Shown here in pieces: positions 6,982 to 15,723 of a stretch of DNA of 32,432 nt (position 1 is its first letter; the number at the start of each line of letters is the position of its first letter). The translations under genes and the position numbers were made by a program. This stretch comes from Gammaproteobacteria bacterium. Its GTDB lineage: Bacteria > Pseudomonadota > Gammaproteobacteria > Pseudomonadales > Azotimanducaceae. The stretch spans positions 1 to 32,432 of the forward strand of contig JAPPHD010000015.1 of assembly GCA_028821125.1 (NCBI GenBank), written 5' to 3'. The notes under the pieces were generated by a model. That model was not told the DNA's origin and searched no databases. It was given only the letters and a program-made list of their open reading frames with translations.

Positions 6982-7572
6982 GTGGATAGCGGCAATCTAT
7001 TAGATCGAACTTACCTGTCAATAGTCGGACGTCTGAAAGGTGCTATTGCCGGTATTGTTCCTCCCAAAGAGGTCGAGGACATTGTCCAAGAGGCCTATGT
7101 TCGCGCCTGTCAGGCCGAGCGTGAGTCACCCATAACTGCTCCTCGTTCGTTTCTGTTCAAGACAGTAAGAAACTTGGCGCGAGACCATGTGAAAAGAGCT
7201 GAAACTCGCCTGTCAGACAGTTTTGACGAGGATGAGTTGGGGTACACTGGACAGCAGGCTTATGGCGCTGACCCACTGGGTGAAGCGGTTAGCCACGAGG
7301 AGTTCTCACTGTTCTGCGAAGCGACGCGCCTGCTTCCCGCGCAGTGTCGCCGGGCGTTTGTTCTGAAAAAGGTCTACGGCTACTCGAGGCGGGAGATCGC
7401 AGAGCATATGGGTGTGAGCGAAAACACTGTTCAGACCCAGATTGCGCGAGGCATGAAAGCCTGCCTGCAGTTTATGGAGCGCTGTGAAAGAGAGGGAAAA
7501 GGAGGCCAAGTGGTCGAATTGAACACGAGCAGCCTGTCTTCAACGCGGGCGTCGAAGGATGATTTAGCTTGA
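6982..7572 (+). CDS. ECF sigma-70 factor, FecI-like
   Basis: A 196-residue extracytoplasmic-function sigma factor. Region 2 is at about residues 8-75 (VEDIVQEAYVRAC, then APRSFLFKTVRNLARDHVKR, the core- and -10-binding part). Region 4 is at about 115-165 (LLPAQCRRAFVLKKVYGYSR, REIAEHMGVSENTVQTQIARG, the -35-binding helix-turn-helix). It starts with GTG 6982 immediately after the small ORF and has no ribosome site of its own, so translation is probably coupled. A FecR gene follows with a four-base overlap and then a TonB receptor, the classic cell-surface-signalling order. It presumably activates the receptor and downstream hydrolase genes when the receptor is occupied. Confidence 0.9.
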   Translation: MDSGNLLDRTYLSIVGRLKGAIAGIVPPKEVEDIVQEAYVRACQAERESPITAPRSFLFKTVRNLARDHVKRAETRLSDSFDEDELGYTGQQAYGADPLGEAVSHEEFSLFCEATRLLPAQCRRAFVLKKVYGYSRREIAEHMGVSENTVQTQIARGMKACLQFMERCEREGKGGQVVELNTSSLSSTRASKDDLA

Positions 7573-8612
7573 GCAAGGTGTACCAGTTACGTTCAGAAGA
7601 AGAACGCTACGATGCAGCCAGTCTATGGATTGAGCGTCTCAGTGAGGGCCTTACTCGGGAAGAAAAACTCGAGCTTCAGGCGTGGCTCGCGGAAGATCCC
7701 GCCAATCAGGCATTGCTCGAGAAGATGGTCAGGCTGTGGGACAAGATGGACAGTCTCAGTCGACTTTCTACGCTGGTGCCGCAACCGGCTGCAACAATAA
7801 AACCAGGCAGCAATCGCTGGGCTTTTTTCGCGCTGGCCGCATCTTTAGTCCTTGGACTGTCAACGCTGCTGTTCTGGAACTCGTCATTTGACACCGGTAT
7901 TGCTCCACAGATCGCTCAGCGACCGGCCGAGAGTTTCTACGAAACGGCGATTGGTGAACAGCAGGTTCATATCCTAGAAGATGGCACCCAAATTACGTTG
8001 AATACCAGTAGCCGGATCGGGGTTCGCTATACCAGTGACGCTCGGCTGTTGCACCTGGAAATTGGTGAAGTCCATGTGCACGTTGCAAAAGATCCACAGC
8101 GGCCATTAAGCGTCCTGGCACGTGGTCGCATCATCCAGGCGGTCGGCACGGCATTCAACATCGAGATAAAACCAGATCGGGTGATTGAGCTGGTGGTCAC
8201 CGAGGGCACTGTGCGGGTCGGCGAGCAACCGGAGTCGACCAAAGCTGCGCGAAAAAACGTGAGGATCGTACTGCCCAGATCAGCAACCGTAATCACCGCG
8301 GGTCAGGAACTGGTAATGGGCCAAGAGGCTGAGGTTGCCAGGCCAATATCCGAGGCTGAAATCAAAGCTAAACTCTCCTGGCGGGAAGGGAGTCTCATTT
8401 TTCGGGGGGAATCGCTCGCCGAAGTCGTCCAGGAAGTCGAGCGATACACCGGTGTCGAGTTTGTATTCGTGGATGAAAACCTGAAAGAAGTGCATGTCTC
8501 CGGGTTCTTCAAGGCAGGTGATGTGGAAGGCATGCTGGCTGTACTCAAAGAAAACTTCGACGTCGAGTTTCAGCGAGAAAGCGAGAACAGGGTTCTTCTC
8601 CACGGTATATAA
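7569..8612 (+). CDS. FecR-family anti-sigma factor
   Basis: A 347-residue inner-membrane regulator. The cytoplasmic N-terminal anti-sigma domain (DUF4880-like) is at about residues 10-60 (AASLWIERLSEGLTREEKLE, ALLEKMVRLWDKMD). One membrane helix follows at about 85-105 (WAFFALAASLVLGLSTLLFW). The periplasmic FecR domain is at about 120-230 (ETAIGEQQVHILEDGTQITL, GTAFNIEI, VTEGTVRV), and a DUF4974-like C-terminus ends the protein (LSWREGSLIFRGESLAEVVQ, VHVSGFFKAGDVEGMLAVL). The start is TTG 7569, overlapping the sigma stop as TTGA. It should hold the sigma factor inactive and relay the signal from the STN domain of the receptor. Confidence 0.9.
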   Translation: MSKVYQLRSEEERYDAASLWIERLSEGLTREEKLELQAWLAEDPANQALLEKMVRLWDKMDSLSRLSTLVPQPAATIKPGSNRWAFFALAASLVLGLSTLLFWNSSFDTGIAPQIAQRPAESFYETAIGEQQVHILEDGTQITLNTSSRIGVRYTSDARLLHLEIGEVHVHVAKDPQRPLSVLARGRIIQAVGTAFNIEIKPDRVIELVVTEGTVRVGEQPESTKAARKNVRIVLPRSATVITAGQELVMGQEAEVARPISEAEIKAKLSWREGSLIFRGESLAEVVQEVERYTGVEFVFVDENLKEVHVSGFFKAGDVEGMLAVLKENFDVEFQRESENRVLLHGI

Positions 8613-8693
8613 ACACCGCCTTGTCGAATCCGTCAGCACCTTTGATTCGGAGGGGACACCATAGTAAAGGTTGGCGCGAAAAAGTTTTGTTAC

Positions 8694-11210
8694 ATGCTGT
8701 CACCCAAACCCGGAACCGGGTCGTCTATTAAGTACGCGCAAGGCACAGCGCGTTGCAATAGAACGATATCGGTTCTGGCAGTTTGGTTGGTACTGCTGTT
8801 TGTGGTGCTTCCTCTTCCGGCAACCGCGGATGAAGTCTCTGTAGACAAGCTCATCCAATTCAATGTTCCCGAGCAACGTGTAGATCTGGCGCTGACGCAA
8901 TTTGCGGAGCAGGCGAACATTACGTTGCTGTTCCCCACGGATGAGATGGGGGAGCCGACGTCAAATGAACTGGTGGGGAAGTACTCGGTATCTGAAGGCG
9001 CAAACATTCTGTTAGCCGGAACCGGTCTGATTCCAACGTTCAAAAACAAGCTTGTTCTCAACATTGTGCTTGATCAAAACAACGATGTGGAGACAAACAT
9101 GAACAATCGTGAAACAGCCAGAGGGGGCCTGCTAGCTGCAGTGTTAAGTCTCTTTGGTACATCCGGTGCTCAGGCTGAAGACGCCCTGGGTGCTGCCGCT
9201 GCTGAGCAGGTTATTGAAGAAATCATCGTCACCGCAACGAAGCGCACGGGTACACTGCAGGATACTCCCTCCGCCATCTCTGCGTTTTCATCTAAGCAGC
9301 TGGAAGAGGCCAACCTATACAACTTAAACGAAATCATCACCTTTATCCCGGGCGCCTCGGAGGAGCTGTCCGCCAATGCCGGTCTTCGCCGCTACCAGAT
9401 CCGCGGCCTTACCCAAGGTAGAGGTGATCCAACTGTTGGCTATTATATTGATGATGCAGCTTTCTTCTTTTATGGCATTTTTTACGCCCCGATGGGGCGC
9501 GCGATTGATCTGGAGCGGATTGAGGTGCTGCGCGGTCCGCAGAGCACCCTTTACGGCGCCGGATCCATGGGCGGTACGGTCCGGTATATTACCAAGCAGC
9601 CGAACCTCAGCGATTTCGAGGGCCATGTCAGGGCAGGCTATTCGGACACTGACGGTGGTGACCCAGGTCACTTCGCCGATGTCGCTGTCAGTTTGCCGAT
9701 TGTCAAGGACAAGCTCGGCGTGCGGCTAGTCGGCACTTACGAAGAAATCGGCGGTTTCATAGAGATACCGGACCTTGGCCTTGAAGACGCCAATGATCAG
9801 GAAACCACGCACCTGCGCGCGAGCGTTCTTTGGGAGCCGACCGATGACTTGACGCTCAAGTTCCTCTACACCATGAGCAAACCGGAGGCGCTTTCCACCG
9901 GGTTTGCGACGTCAGAAAGGAATGAGACCGTTACCTTCAGCGCGCCTGGTGATCGTTACACTAGCGACTATGACTTATTCATCGGAACATTGAACTACGA
10001 TTTCGGGTTCGCCTCCCTGACCAGTACAACCAGCGTCCTTGACGACTATCATTTTTTATGGCTCAGATCGTATAGATTTCCTTTGTCTCCCACCGGATTA
10101 TTGGTGTTCGACCTGCTTCAAGAAGCGAAGGCCGTGAATAACGAGACACGCCTGGTGTCCCAAGGGGTCGGGCCGTTCCAGTGGCTGGTCGGCGTGTTTT
10201 ACTCGGATACCGAGTTGACGGAAACCGCCGCATATACACCTGCGATTCTCCCGACCAGTGTCCAGGAGTTTAAGTCCGAATCGATCTCTGTGTTCGCGGA
10301 AACCTCCTGGTCGTTTTTGGACGGCAGGCTGATTCCCCTGGTCGGGCTGCGCTATTTTGAAGATGATCGTTCCACGTTTAGTGACTCCTTCAGCGTTCAG
10401 CCGCGGCCGGACACATTTGACAGCGTTAACCCGCGCTTCAACCTGTCCTACCAGCCGACTGTCCATTCACACTACTACCTGAATATCGCCAAGGGATTTC
10501 GCAGCGGGTCTTTCAACAATCCCGACATCGCTGCGCTGCACAGGCTTGGTGGCATGCCATGCGAAGACACACTGGATTCCGACGAGCTCTGGAGTTACGA
10601 AATCGGCACCAAGCAGGCACTATTGGACGGACAGTTGCTGCTGGATGTGGCCCTTTATTACCAGGACTGGCAAGACATGCGCAATCTAGTACCGACCTTT
10701 GGTCTGTTTCAGGAATACCATGTTGGGGATGCCGAACTCTACGGCGTCGATTTGGGGGTGGTCTACAACCCGCCGGAAATCGAGGGACTGACGTTGCAGT
10801 TGACCGCCAATTGGAACAGCTCGGAGATTGTTGATATCGATCCCGCAATTACGGCGGCGACAGGCGCCAAAGCGGGTGACAGACTGCCATTCGTACCCGA
10901 TTGGACTGCCGCGATTTCAGCAAGTTACTCGCGGGAGGTAGCTGCCGGTTGGATGGGGCAGCTCTTCCTGGGCTACAACCATCTGGCTCCCCAGTCCGGG
11001 CAGTTCGGGCAGCCCTCCGTCGGTGACTCCCGCGATCTCTTGCGTGTGCGGATCGGTGTAGAAAAAGATCGGTTTGGTGTCTACCTGTTCGGCAGCAACC
11101 TTCTGGGAGAAGACGGGGCCATTTACTCACAGGAAGTCCCGGGTGGCGCGACTGGCTACACGATGGATTATCCGCGCCAATTAGGCGTCGAGGTGCAGTT
11201 TAACTACTAA
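8694..11210 (+). CDS. TonB-dependent transducer/receptor with STN domain
   Basis: An 838-residue outer-membrane receptor. A signal peptide occupies residues 1-45 (ISVLAVWLVLLFVVLPLPATA). The secretin/TonB short N-terminal (STN) domain, at about 47-130, is the segment that contacts FecR in FecA-like transducers. The TonB box is near EEIIVTATKR (175-184), followed by a plug (VLRGPQSTLYGAGSMGGTVRY) and the beta-barrel to the end. Oddly, residues 136-162 (MNNRETARGGLLAAVLSLFG then TSGAQA) look like a second signal peptide between STN and TonB box, starting at an internal ATG (9099) with GGAG six bases upstream. This suggests either fusion of an STN module to a complete receptor precursor or a second translation start. 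The ligand is unknown. Confidence 0.9.
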   Translation: MLSPKPGTGSSIKYAQGTARCNRTISVLAVWLVLLFVVLPLPATADEVSVDKLIQFNVPEQRVDLALTQFAEQANITLLFPTDEMGEPTSNELVGKYSVSEGANILLAGTGLIPTFKNKLVLNIVLDQNNDVETNMNNRETARGGLLAAVLSLFGTSGAQAEDALGAAAAEQVIEEIIVTATKRTGTLQDTPSAISAFSSKQLEEANLYNLNEIITFIPGASEELSANAGLRRYQIRGLTQGRGDPTVGYYIDDAAFFFYGIFYAPMGRAIDLERIEVLRGPQSTLYGAGSMGGTVRYITKQPNLSDFEGHVRAGYSDTDGGDPGHFADVAVSLPIVKDKLGVRLVGTYEEIGGFIEIPDLGLEDANDQETTHLRASVLWEPTDDLTLKFLYTMSKPEALSTGFATSERNETVTFSAPGDRYTSDYDLFIGTLNYDFGFASLTSTTSVLDDYHFLWLRSYRFPLSPTGLLVFDLLQEAKAVNNETRLVSQGVGPFQWLVGVFYSDTELTETAAYTPAILPTSVQEFKSESISVFAETSWSFLDGRLIPLVGLRYFEDDRSTFSDSFSVQPRPDTFDSVNPRFNLSYQPTVHSHYYLNIAKGFRSGSFNNPDIAALHRLGGMPCEDTLDSDELWSYEIGTKQALLDGQLLLDVALYYQDWQDMRNLVPTFGLFQEYHVGDAELYGVDLGVVYNPPEIEGLTLQLTANWNSSEIVDIDPAITAATGAKAGDRLPFVPDWTAAISASYSREVAAGWMGQLFLGYNHLAPQSGQFGQPSVGDSRDLLRVRIGVEKDRFGVYLFGSNLLGEDGAIYSQEVPGGATGYTMDYPRQLGVEVQFNY

Positions 11211-11319
11211 TCCGATGACTGATACATGGCTTGCGTTGGTCTGTTAAGAACCGCTGCTTATTGCGGGCGTTGGAATTCGTGACTCTGGTAAACATGGATT
11301 TGAGCTTTAGATAGACGTT

Positions 11320-12648
11320 ATGCGTATAGATAGGCGGAAATTTCTAACGGGAGCCCTGGGGGGTGCAGGTGCTCTGATGTTAACAAGATCGGGGCTATCG
11401 AAGGTCCTAGAAGACAAGATGGGTCATTCCAGACTCGACTTGAACATTGATGGGTTTCCCGTACATGGAATCGTTGCCAGTGGTTTCGATCAGGTTGCGG
11501 AGGCGTTTGTCCGTAATTTCGAGCAAGGACTCGAGATAGGCTCAGCTACCGCTGCCTATCGCGACGATGAAATTCTCTTCGATCTCTGGGGCGGATTCAA
11601 AGACGAGGAACTTGGGGAACCCTGGGAATCGGACACCATGGCTTGTGTTCATTCAAGCACCAAGGCCATCGCTGCCCTGGCAATTGCCATGGCATTGTCG
11701 CGGGGTTATCTCGAACTGGATCGCCCGGTGGCTGATTACTGGCCTGAGTTTGGTGTTAATGGGAAGGAAGGAATCACCGTTCGACAGATTCTGGATCATT
11801 CAGCCGGTCTTCCGATCGTAGAAGAGCAGCTCAGCATTGCCATCATGGCCGATTTGGACGCGCTGAGCGTCATTCTCGCGAGACAATCACCACAGTGGGA
11901 ACCGGGTACCCGGCATGGGTATCACGGCTGGACGTTTGGGATGTACCTGAACGAGATCATGAGAAGAACCGATCCCGAGTCGAGGACAATCGGAAGGTTT
12001 GTACAGGATGAGATTTTCGATCTGCTGAACGAGGAATTCTATATCGGGCTACCAGATCACATCGATGATTCACGGGTTTCGGGCGGGATCATGACCGGCA
12101 GGACAATGTGGGAAATGTTTGCGTGGTCTCCAATGGTTGCGACGTCGATATTGCTTCCAAAATGGATGAAGGGCGACAGCTTGGGATCCAAAATGTTGTA
12201 CAACCCTCCTGAACTTGGAACCGTCTCCAATTTCCATAGAAGGGATGTCCGCCGGGTTGAAATTCCTGGTGGGAACGGCATTGGTACGGCGCGGGCCATG
12301 GCGCGGGCCATGGCTGCCAGTCTTGCTGAAAACAACCCACTGCAGATTTCTCCAGAAGTACAAGCCGAGATCGAGAAAACGCATCCAAAGAGCGATCTCA
12401 ACGAGCTCGATGCGGTCATGGGTAGTCCAATGTTGTTTCAAATGGGATTTGCAAAACCAACTCCGCAATCGCAATACGGTAGCAGGCCCCGCACTTACTT
12501 TCATCCCGGTGGCGGAGCAAACCTATGCCTTGCGGATCCCGACAGTGGTGTGGGCTTTGGCTACTGTCTTAACAGATTTGGGGGGAATGCACGAGGCGAT
12601 CCAAGAGTCACAGGTCTGTACGATGCGCTCCTTGACTGTCTTGGTTAG
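11320..12648 (+). CDS. Tat-exported serine hydrolase, beta-lactamase/EstB family
   Basis: A 442-residue class C beta-lactamase-fold protein. The N-terminus MRIDRRKFLTGALGGAGALM is a Tat signal, so it is probably periplasmic. The SxxK motif is S112-S-T-K115 (CVHSSTKAIAALA), the Tyr motif is Y201-H-G (GTRHGYHGWTFG) and the C-terminal HPGGGANL replaces the KTG box. YxG rather than YxN, together with HPGG, is typical of EstB-like esterases, so ester hydrolysis is more likely than antibiotic resistance. It lies 109 bases after the TonB receptor and reads the same way, followed by two more Tat hydrolases, suggesting it processes the imported ligand. Confidence 0.85.
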   Translation: MRIDRRKFLTGALGGAGALMLTRSGLSKVLEDKMGHSRLDLNIDGFPVHGIVASGFDQVAEAFVRNFEQGLEIGSATAAYRDDEILFDLWGGFKDEELGEPWESDTMACVHSSTKAIAALAIAMALSRGYLELDRPVADYWPEFGVNGKEGITVRQILDHSAGLPIVEEQLSIAIMADLDALSVILARQSPQWEPGTRHGYHGWTFGMYLNEIMRRTDPESRTIGRFVQDEIFDLLNEEFYIGLPDHIDDSRVSGGIMTGRTMWEMFAWSPMVATSILLPKWMKGDSLGSKMLYNPPELGTVSNFHRRDVRRVEIPGGNGIGTARAMARAMAASLAENNPLQISPEVQAEIEKTHPKSDLNELDAVMGSPMLFQMGFAKPTPQSQYGSRPRTYFHPGGGANLCLADPDSGVGFGYCLNRFGGNARGDPRVTGLYDALLDCLG

Positions 12649-12781
12649 GTGGATCTCGAAGTCCGCGGCGAAATTGTTAGAAATGATGTGATTGACGATC
12701 GGCGGCAGATCAATACCGAGCGGCCAATAAGCCAAGAACGATTGGGCTCGAGGCCACACTTCGATTCTGAATGGAGGGAAC

Positions 12782-14107
12782 ATGAAGAGGAGACAATTCG
12801 TAACCGCTTGTGCAGCGACCGCCATCGCGGCGAGCTATGGCGGCGTAGCTAGTGCTGCAAAGAGATTATCAACACAAGGTAACTCGATGATTTTGTTCAA
12901 AGACGCGCTGTTGTTCGATGGGTATGACACCGTTGGTATCAGAAACGTACTGGTTGAAGGCAACGTTGTTCGTGAAGTGTCAGAATCGGCAATTAACGTC
13001 AGCAACGCCGAAACCATAAGCTGCGACGGTAAGACATTGATGCCAGGCATGATCGATTGCCACGTCCATGTCTACATCAGCGGTTTAGGAAGGCAGCCAA
13101 GGCTGGGGTTGCCAACTTACTACGCGCAATACGCAAACAAATTCCTCAGATACATACTCGATTGTGGATTCACAACGGTAAGGGATACTGCTGGTGGCGA
13201 TCATGGTCTCGCCTATGCGCTTAGAAGCGGATTTTTGGAAGGACCAAGGTTCTTCTACGGCGGTTTTGCGATTTCACAGACAGGGGGGCATGGAGATCTG
13301 CGCTCGGAAGATCAACACACGCCCCTTTGTGCTTGTGAGCACCACAACCACAGCCTGATAGCAGTTATGGCGGATGGCGTGGATGAGTGCATTAAGGCCG
13401 TTCGCGAGGAGCTACGAAAGGGTGCGTACCACATCAAGATTATGGGTTCTGGTGGGGTCATGTCACCCACCGACCCTGTCGACAAGTTGCAATTCTCAGA
13501 CGCTGAAATCAAAGCCATCGTAGAGGAGACCGTTCGTCACGGCGCCTACGTAACGGCCCACTGCCATCCAGATGAAGCCGTGCTTCGGTGCGCCATACTG
13601 GGTGTTGAGTGTATCGAGCACGGAACCCTGACTTCCAAATCAACTGCGCAAGAATTGGTGAAGCTCGGCACTTTCGTTGTACCAACGCTCTCTGTCATGG
13701 GAGCGATCATGCACGATGGCCGCGAGATGGGTATCAGCCAAGTTAATCTCGACAAACTGAGCGCCATTTATGGAGACGCAATGACCTGTCTTGAGACAAT
13801 GAAAAATGAGGGGGTCAAACTCGCTTTCGGAACTGATCTGCTGGCGGAGCAGCACACCCGCCAAGGAACAGAGTTTACGATGCGTTCTGAGGTGTTTTCA
13901 CCAATCGAGATCATGAGACAGGCGACCAGCAACAGTGCTGAATTACTCCGTTCGAAGGGAAAACTTGGGTGTGTGGCGCCAGGTGCATACGCTGATCTGC
14001 TCCTGGTAAACGGCGACCCAACAAAAGATATCGATCTACTAGCGTCGAACGGTCAGGATCTTTCGGTGATCCTCAGGGACGGAAAATTTATTAAATCGGG
14101 GGCATAG
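12782..14107 (+). CDS. Tat-exported metal-dependent amidohydrolase (prolidase-like)
   Basis: A 441-residue TIM-barrel amidohydrolase. MKRRQFVTACAATAIAASYG is a Tat-type signal. Binuclear metal ligands are in order: H94 and H96 in DCHVHV, the probable carboxylated Lys K219 in YHIKIMGSGG, H260 in TAHCH, H280 in IEHGT and D352 in FGTDLL. This set is typical of the Xaa-Pro dipeptidase/N-acyl-amino-acid hydrolase group of the superfamily. A good ribosome site (GGAGGGA) precedes ATG 12782. The next gene begins five bases after its stop. A paralogous, non-exported enzyme lies at 18489-19718. Substrate unknown; a peptide or N-acyl amide bond is the best guess. Confidence 0.87.
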   Translation: MKRRQFVTACAATAIAASYGGVASAAKRLSTQGNSMILFKDALLFDGYDTVGIRNVLVEGNVVREVSESAINVSNAETISCDGKTLMPGMIDCHVHVYISGLGRQPRLGLPTYYAQYANKFLRYILDCGFTTVRDTAGGDHGLAYALRSGFLEGPRFFYGGFAISQTGGHGDLRSEDQHTPLCACEHHNHSLIAVMADGVDECIKAVREELRKGAYHIKIMGSGGVMSPTDPVDKLQFSDAEIKAIVEETVRHGAYVTAHCHPDEAVLRCAILGVECIEHGTLTSKSTAQELVKLGTFVVPTLSVMGAIMHDGREMGISQVNLDKLSAIYGDAMTCLETMKNEGVKLAFGTDLLAEQHTRQGTEFTMRSEVFSPIEIMRQATSNSAELLRSKGKLGCVAPGAYADLLLVNGDPTKDIDLLASNGQDLSVILRDGKFIKSGA

Positions 14108-14112
14108 AAACC

Positions 14113-15069
14113 ATGAAAAGACGGCACTTTATGTCGACTGCTGCAATGACCTCAGTTGGGGCGGCCTGTTTAGGTCAGTTCCCGGTGAAGGCCGCTGTAG
14201 CCGAAACACACGAGATGACCATATCGAATACAGAAAGCTTTGTGGTTCATTCGGATCACGTTGGCGATGCTTTTCAGATTTCTGCGGCGTTTCCAACTGT
14301 GCTCCAATCAAAGCCATTGACGAAGCGACCCCCGCGCATCGTGTACTGTGTTGATGGAGGGGGTTATGGCCCTATTCTGATTCAGACCGGCAGGTACCTC
14401 GGTATGGACCTGGACCGGTCGATTGAGCCGCTGCTCGTGGTAGCAATCGAATATCCTGATTCAGCCAGTATGCCCCGTTTACTGCTTCGCAATCGAGACC
14501 TTGTCACCCCAGGAACATTTATCCCGGAGTGGGTACAACAAGCGTTGGGAGGGAGCGGCCCGGAACCTGCTTCGGATCAGTTTTTGTCATTTATCGAGGA
14601 GGAACTCGACCCTCTCATAAGAAAACGATACGACCACAGCGACGCTGGTGCTGCGTTAGTTGGGGATTCTTATGGTGGTCTGTTTGCCTTGTACGCTTTC
14701 TTTCGCCAGTCAAAGACGTTTGATCACTATCTGATGGGAAGTCCAGGTGCGGTCACTGAGAATGACCCGGTTTTCGATGTTGAAGCAGGGCAGTTTGAAA
14801 AAGGTGTCAAGCTGAAAGGGCGCGTGTATATGGCGATTGGAGAGCACGAGGGTCCCAACTCAGGTACGTCCTACGAACTGCTGGGTAAGAACTACTACAA
14901 ACTGGTGGAACTGCTCAGAAAGCGCGCCTACCCGGATCTGCAGTGGACGGCCGAAATCATTCCAGGGGAAACTCATGCCTCCGTTATCCCGTTTAGTCTC
15001 TCCCGTGGAATTCGATGGCTGTTCGGCAAAGAAGGAGATCCCGCACTTGCGCCAGTGCCGACGCTATAA
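14113..15069 (+). CDS. Tat-exported alpha/beta esterase, IroE/Fes-like (PF00756-type)
   Basis: A 318-residue alpha/beta hydrolase with a Tat-like leader (MKRRHFMSTAAMTSVGAACL). The nucleophile is S186 in GDSYGGLFAL and the histidine is H288 in GETHAS. The stretch FLSFIEEELDPLIRKRY before the nucleophile is characteristic of the esterase D/IroE group, which includes periplasmic trilactone siderophore hydrolases. Placed five bases after the amidohydrolase and downstream of a FecIR-controlled receptor, it is the strongest hint that the ligand contains an ester or lactone and resembles a siderophore. It could also be a general ester hydrolase. The island ends just after its stop. Confidence 0.85.
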   Translation: MKRRHFMSTAAMTSVGAACLGQFPVKAAVAETHEMTISNTESFVVHSDHVGDAFQISAAFPTVLQSKPLTKRPPRIVYCVDGGGYGPILIQTGRYLGMDLDRSIEPLLVVAIEYPDSASMPRLLLRNRDLVTPGTFIPEWVQQALGGSGPEPASDQFLSFIEEELDPLIRKRYDHSDAGAALVGDSYGGLFALYAFFRQSKTFDHYLMGSPGAVTENDPVFDVEAGQFEKGVKLKGRVYMAIGEHEGPNSGTSYELLGKNYYKLVELLRKRAYPDLQWTAEIIPGETHASVIPFSLSRGIRWLFGKEGDPALAPVPTL

Positions 15070-15082
15070 GTGACAAAAATCA

Positions 15083-15143
15083 GAGCATAGGAAGAATAAC
15101 GGCCCGAAAGGCGTGGTCTGGGGAGTACGGCCGATAGGGATGG
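15083..15143 (-). repeat. 61-bp dispersed repeat, copy 2 of 3 (inverted)
   Basis: This is the exact reverse complement of 1976-2036. Its outer end (GAGCAT) starts 13 bases after the esterase stop codon. Together with 15724-15766 it forms terminal-inverted-repeat-like ends around a 684-bp segment packed with transposase fragments. Confidence 0.85.
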
Positions 15144-15204
15144 CTTGAGTCGGGTGCCGGGTGGGGTTGCAGGCCGTGTGCGTGAAAGTTGCGGTCGCTC
15201 GTTG

Positions 15205-15351
15205 TTGGCCGCACTTCAGGTAGTCGTCGAACGCCTGCTTGACGAATGCGGGCAGCGAGCCACTGTCGGCTTCGAGCCGAGCGAGAAACTGCGGGTAGTA
15301 CGTCTCGACGATCCCGTAGAGCGGGGTCTCTTTCGGGGCGGTGCCGCTCAT
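15205..15351 (-). pseudogene. IS91-family transposase N-terminal fragment
   Basis: The minus strand from ATG 15351 reads MSGTAPKETPLYGIVETYYP, then QFLARLEADSGSLPAFVKQA, then FDDYLKCG. 'LPAFVKQ.FDDYLKCG' is the start of the zinc-binding N-terminal domain of IS91 transposases (usually followed by LEHGFLR...C). Homology ends at CGQ and the frame runs on into unrelated sequence. This is a different part of the transposase from the scrap at 1850-1972, so the two could derive from one element split by rearrangement. Confidence 0.75.
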
Positions 15352-15427
15352 AGTCGGCCGCGGGCGTAAGCGAAGTGGAAGCGGATCGAAGCATGCACCG
15401 CACCCCGGTGCCACGGGCGATTCACCA

Positions 15428-15640
15428 TGCCGGTGCCGGCTGCTCGGCATCAGCCGCGGCAGCCTCTACTACCGGCCGAGAGGCGAGTTGCAAAAGAATC
15501 TGGCGTTGATGCACCGGATCGACGAGCTGTACCTGAAGACCCCGTGGTACGGCGCCCGGCAGATGGCGCGCACCTTGCGTCGGCAGGGACATCCGGTGGG
15601 CCGCAAACGCGTGGGCCGGCTGATGCGGCTGATGCAACTG
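15428..15640 (+). pseudogene. IS3-family OrfB transposase N-terminal fragment
   Basis: The frame reads CRCRLLGISRGSLYYRPRGE, then NLALMHRIDELYLKTPWYGA, then RQMARTLRRQGHPVGRKRVG and RLMRLMQL. This is the HTH_21-type N-terminal region of IS3-family OrfB (usual forms LLGISRSSLYYRP and YGSRRMARHLRR.G..VGRKRV.RLMRLMGL). The DDE integrase core that should follow is absent; the frame continues into an Lrp-type helix-turn-helix instead. Confidence 0.8.
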
Positions 15641-15643
15641 CGT

Positions 15644-15721
15644 TCCCGCGATATCGCCGCACGGGCCAACACCTCGCCGGCCACGGTGCGCAAGCGCATC
15701 CGCGCCATGGAGGCCGCCGGG
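15644..15721 (+). pseudogene. Lrp/AsnC-type helix-turn-helix fragment fused to IS3 remnant
   Basis: Directly after the IS3 piece and in the same frame comes SRDIAARANTSPATVRKRIR followed by AMEAAGF, closely resembling the DNA-binding helix-turn-helix of Lrp/AsnC regulators. No effector-binding domain follows; the sequence passes into the third copy of the dispersed repeat. The reading frame stays open across the chimera, but the parts do not make a plausible protein. Confidence 0.45.
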
Positions 15722-15723
15722 TT

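Larger units (their letters stand above)
6805..15075 (+). other. AT-richer genomic island: sigma/FecR/TonB receptor plus three Tat hydrolases
   Basis: From about 6815 to 15075 the composition drops from GC-rich to nearly balanced; for example, a counted 60-base line at 13021 has 31 G/C against 46 in the line at 5041. All seven ORFs in the interval point the same way and have short gaps or overlaps. The left edge coincides with a truncated Tat gene and the right edge lies eight bases from a 61-bp repeat. This supports arrival as one unit. Exact ends and mechanism are not visible, since no integrase or target-site duplication was found. Confidence 0.65.

Noticed and set aside
11320-12648. Antibiotic-resistance beta-lactamase.
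   Set aside because: The SxxK motif is present, but the Tyr motif is YHG rather than YxN and HPGG replaces KTG, with a Tat leader and hydrolase neighbours. An EstB-like esterase is the better call.
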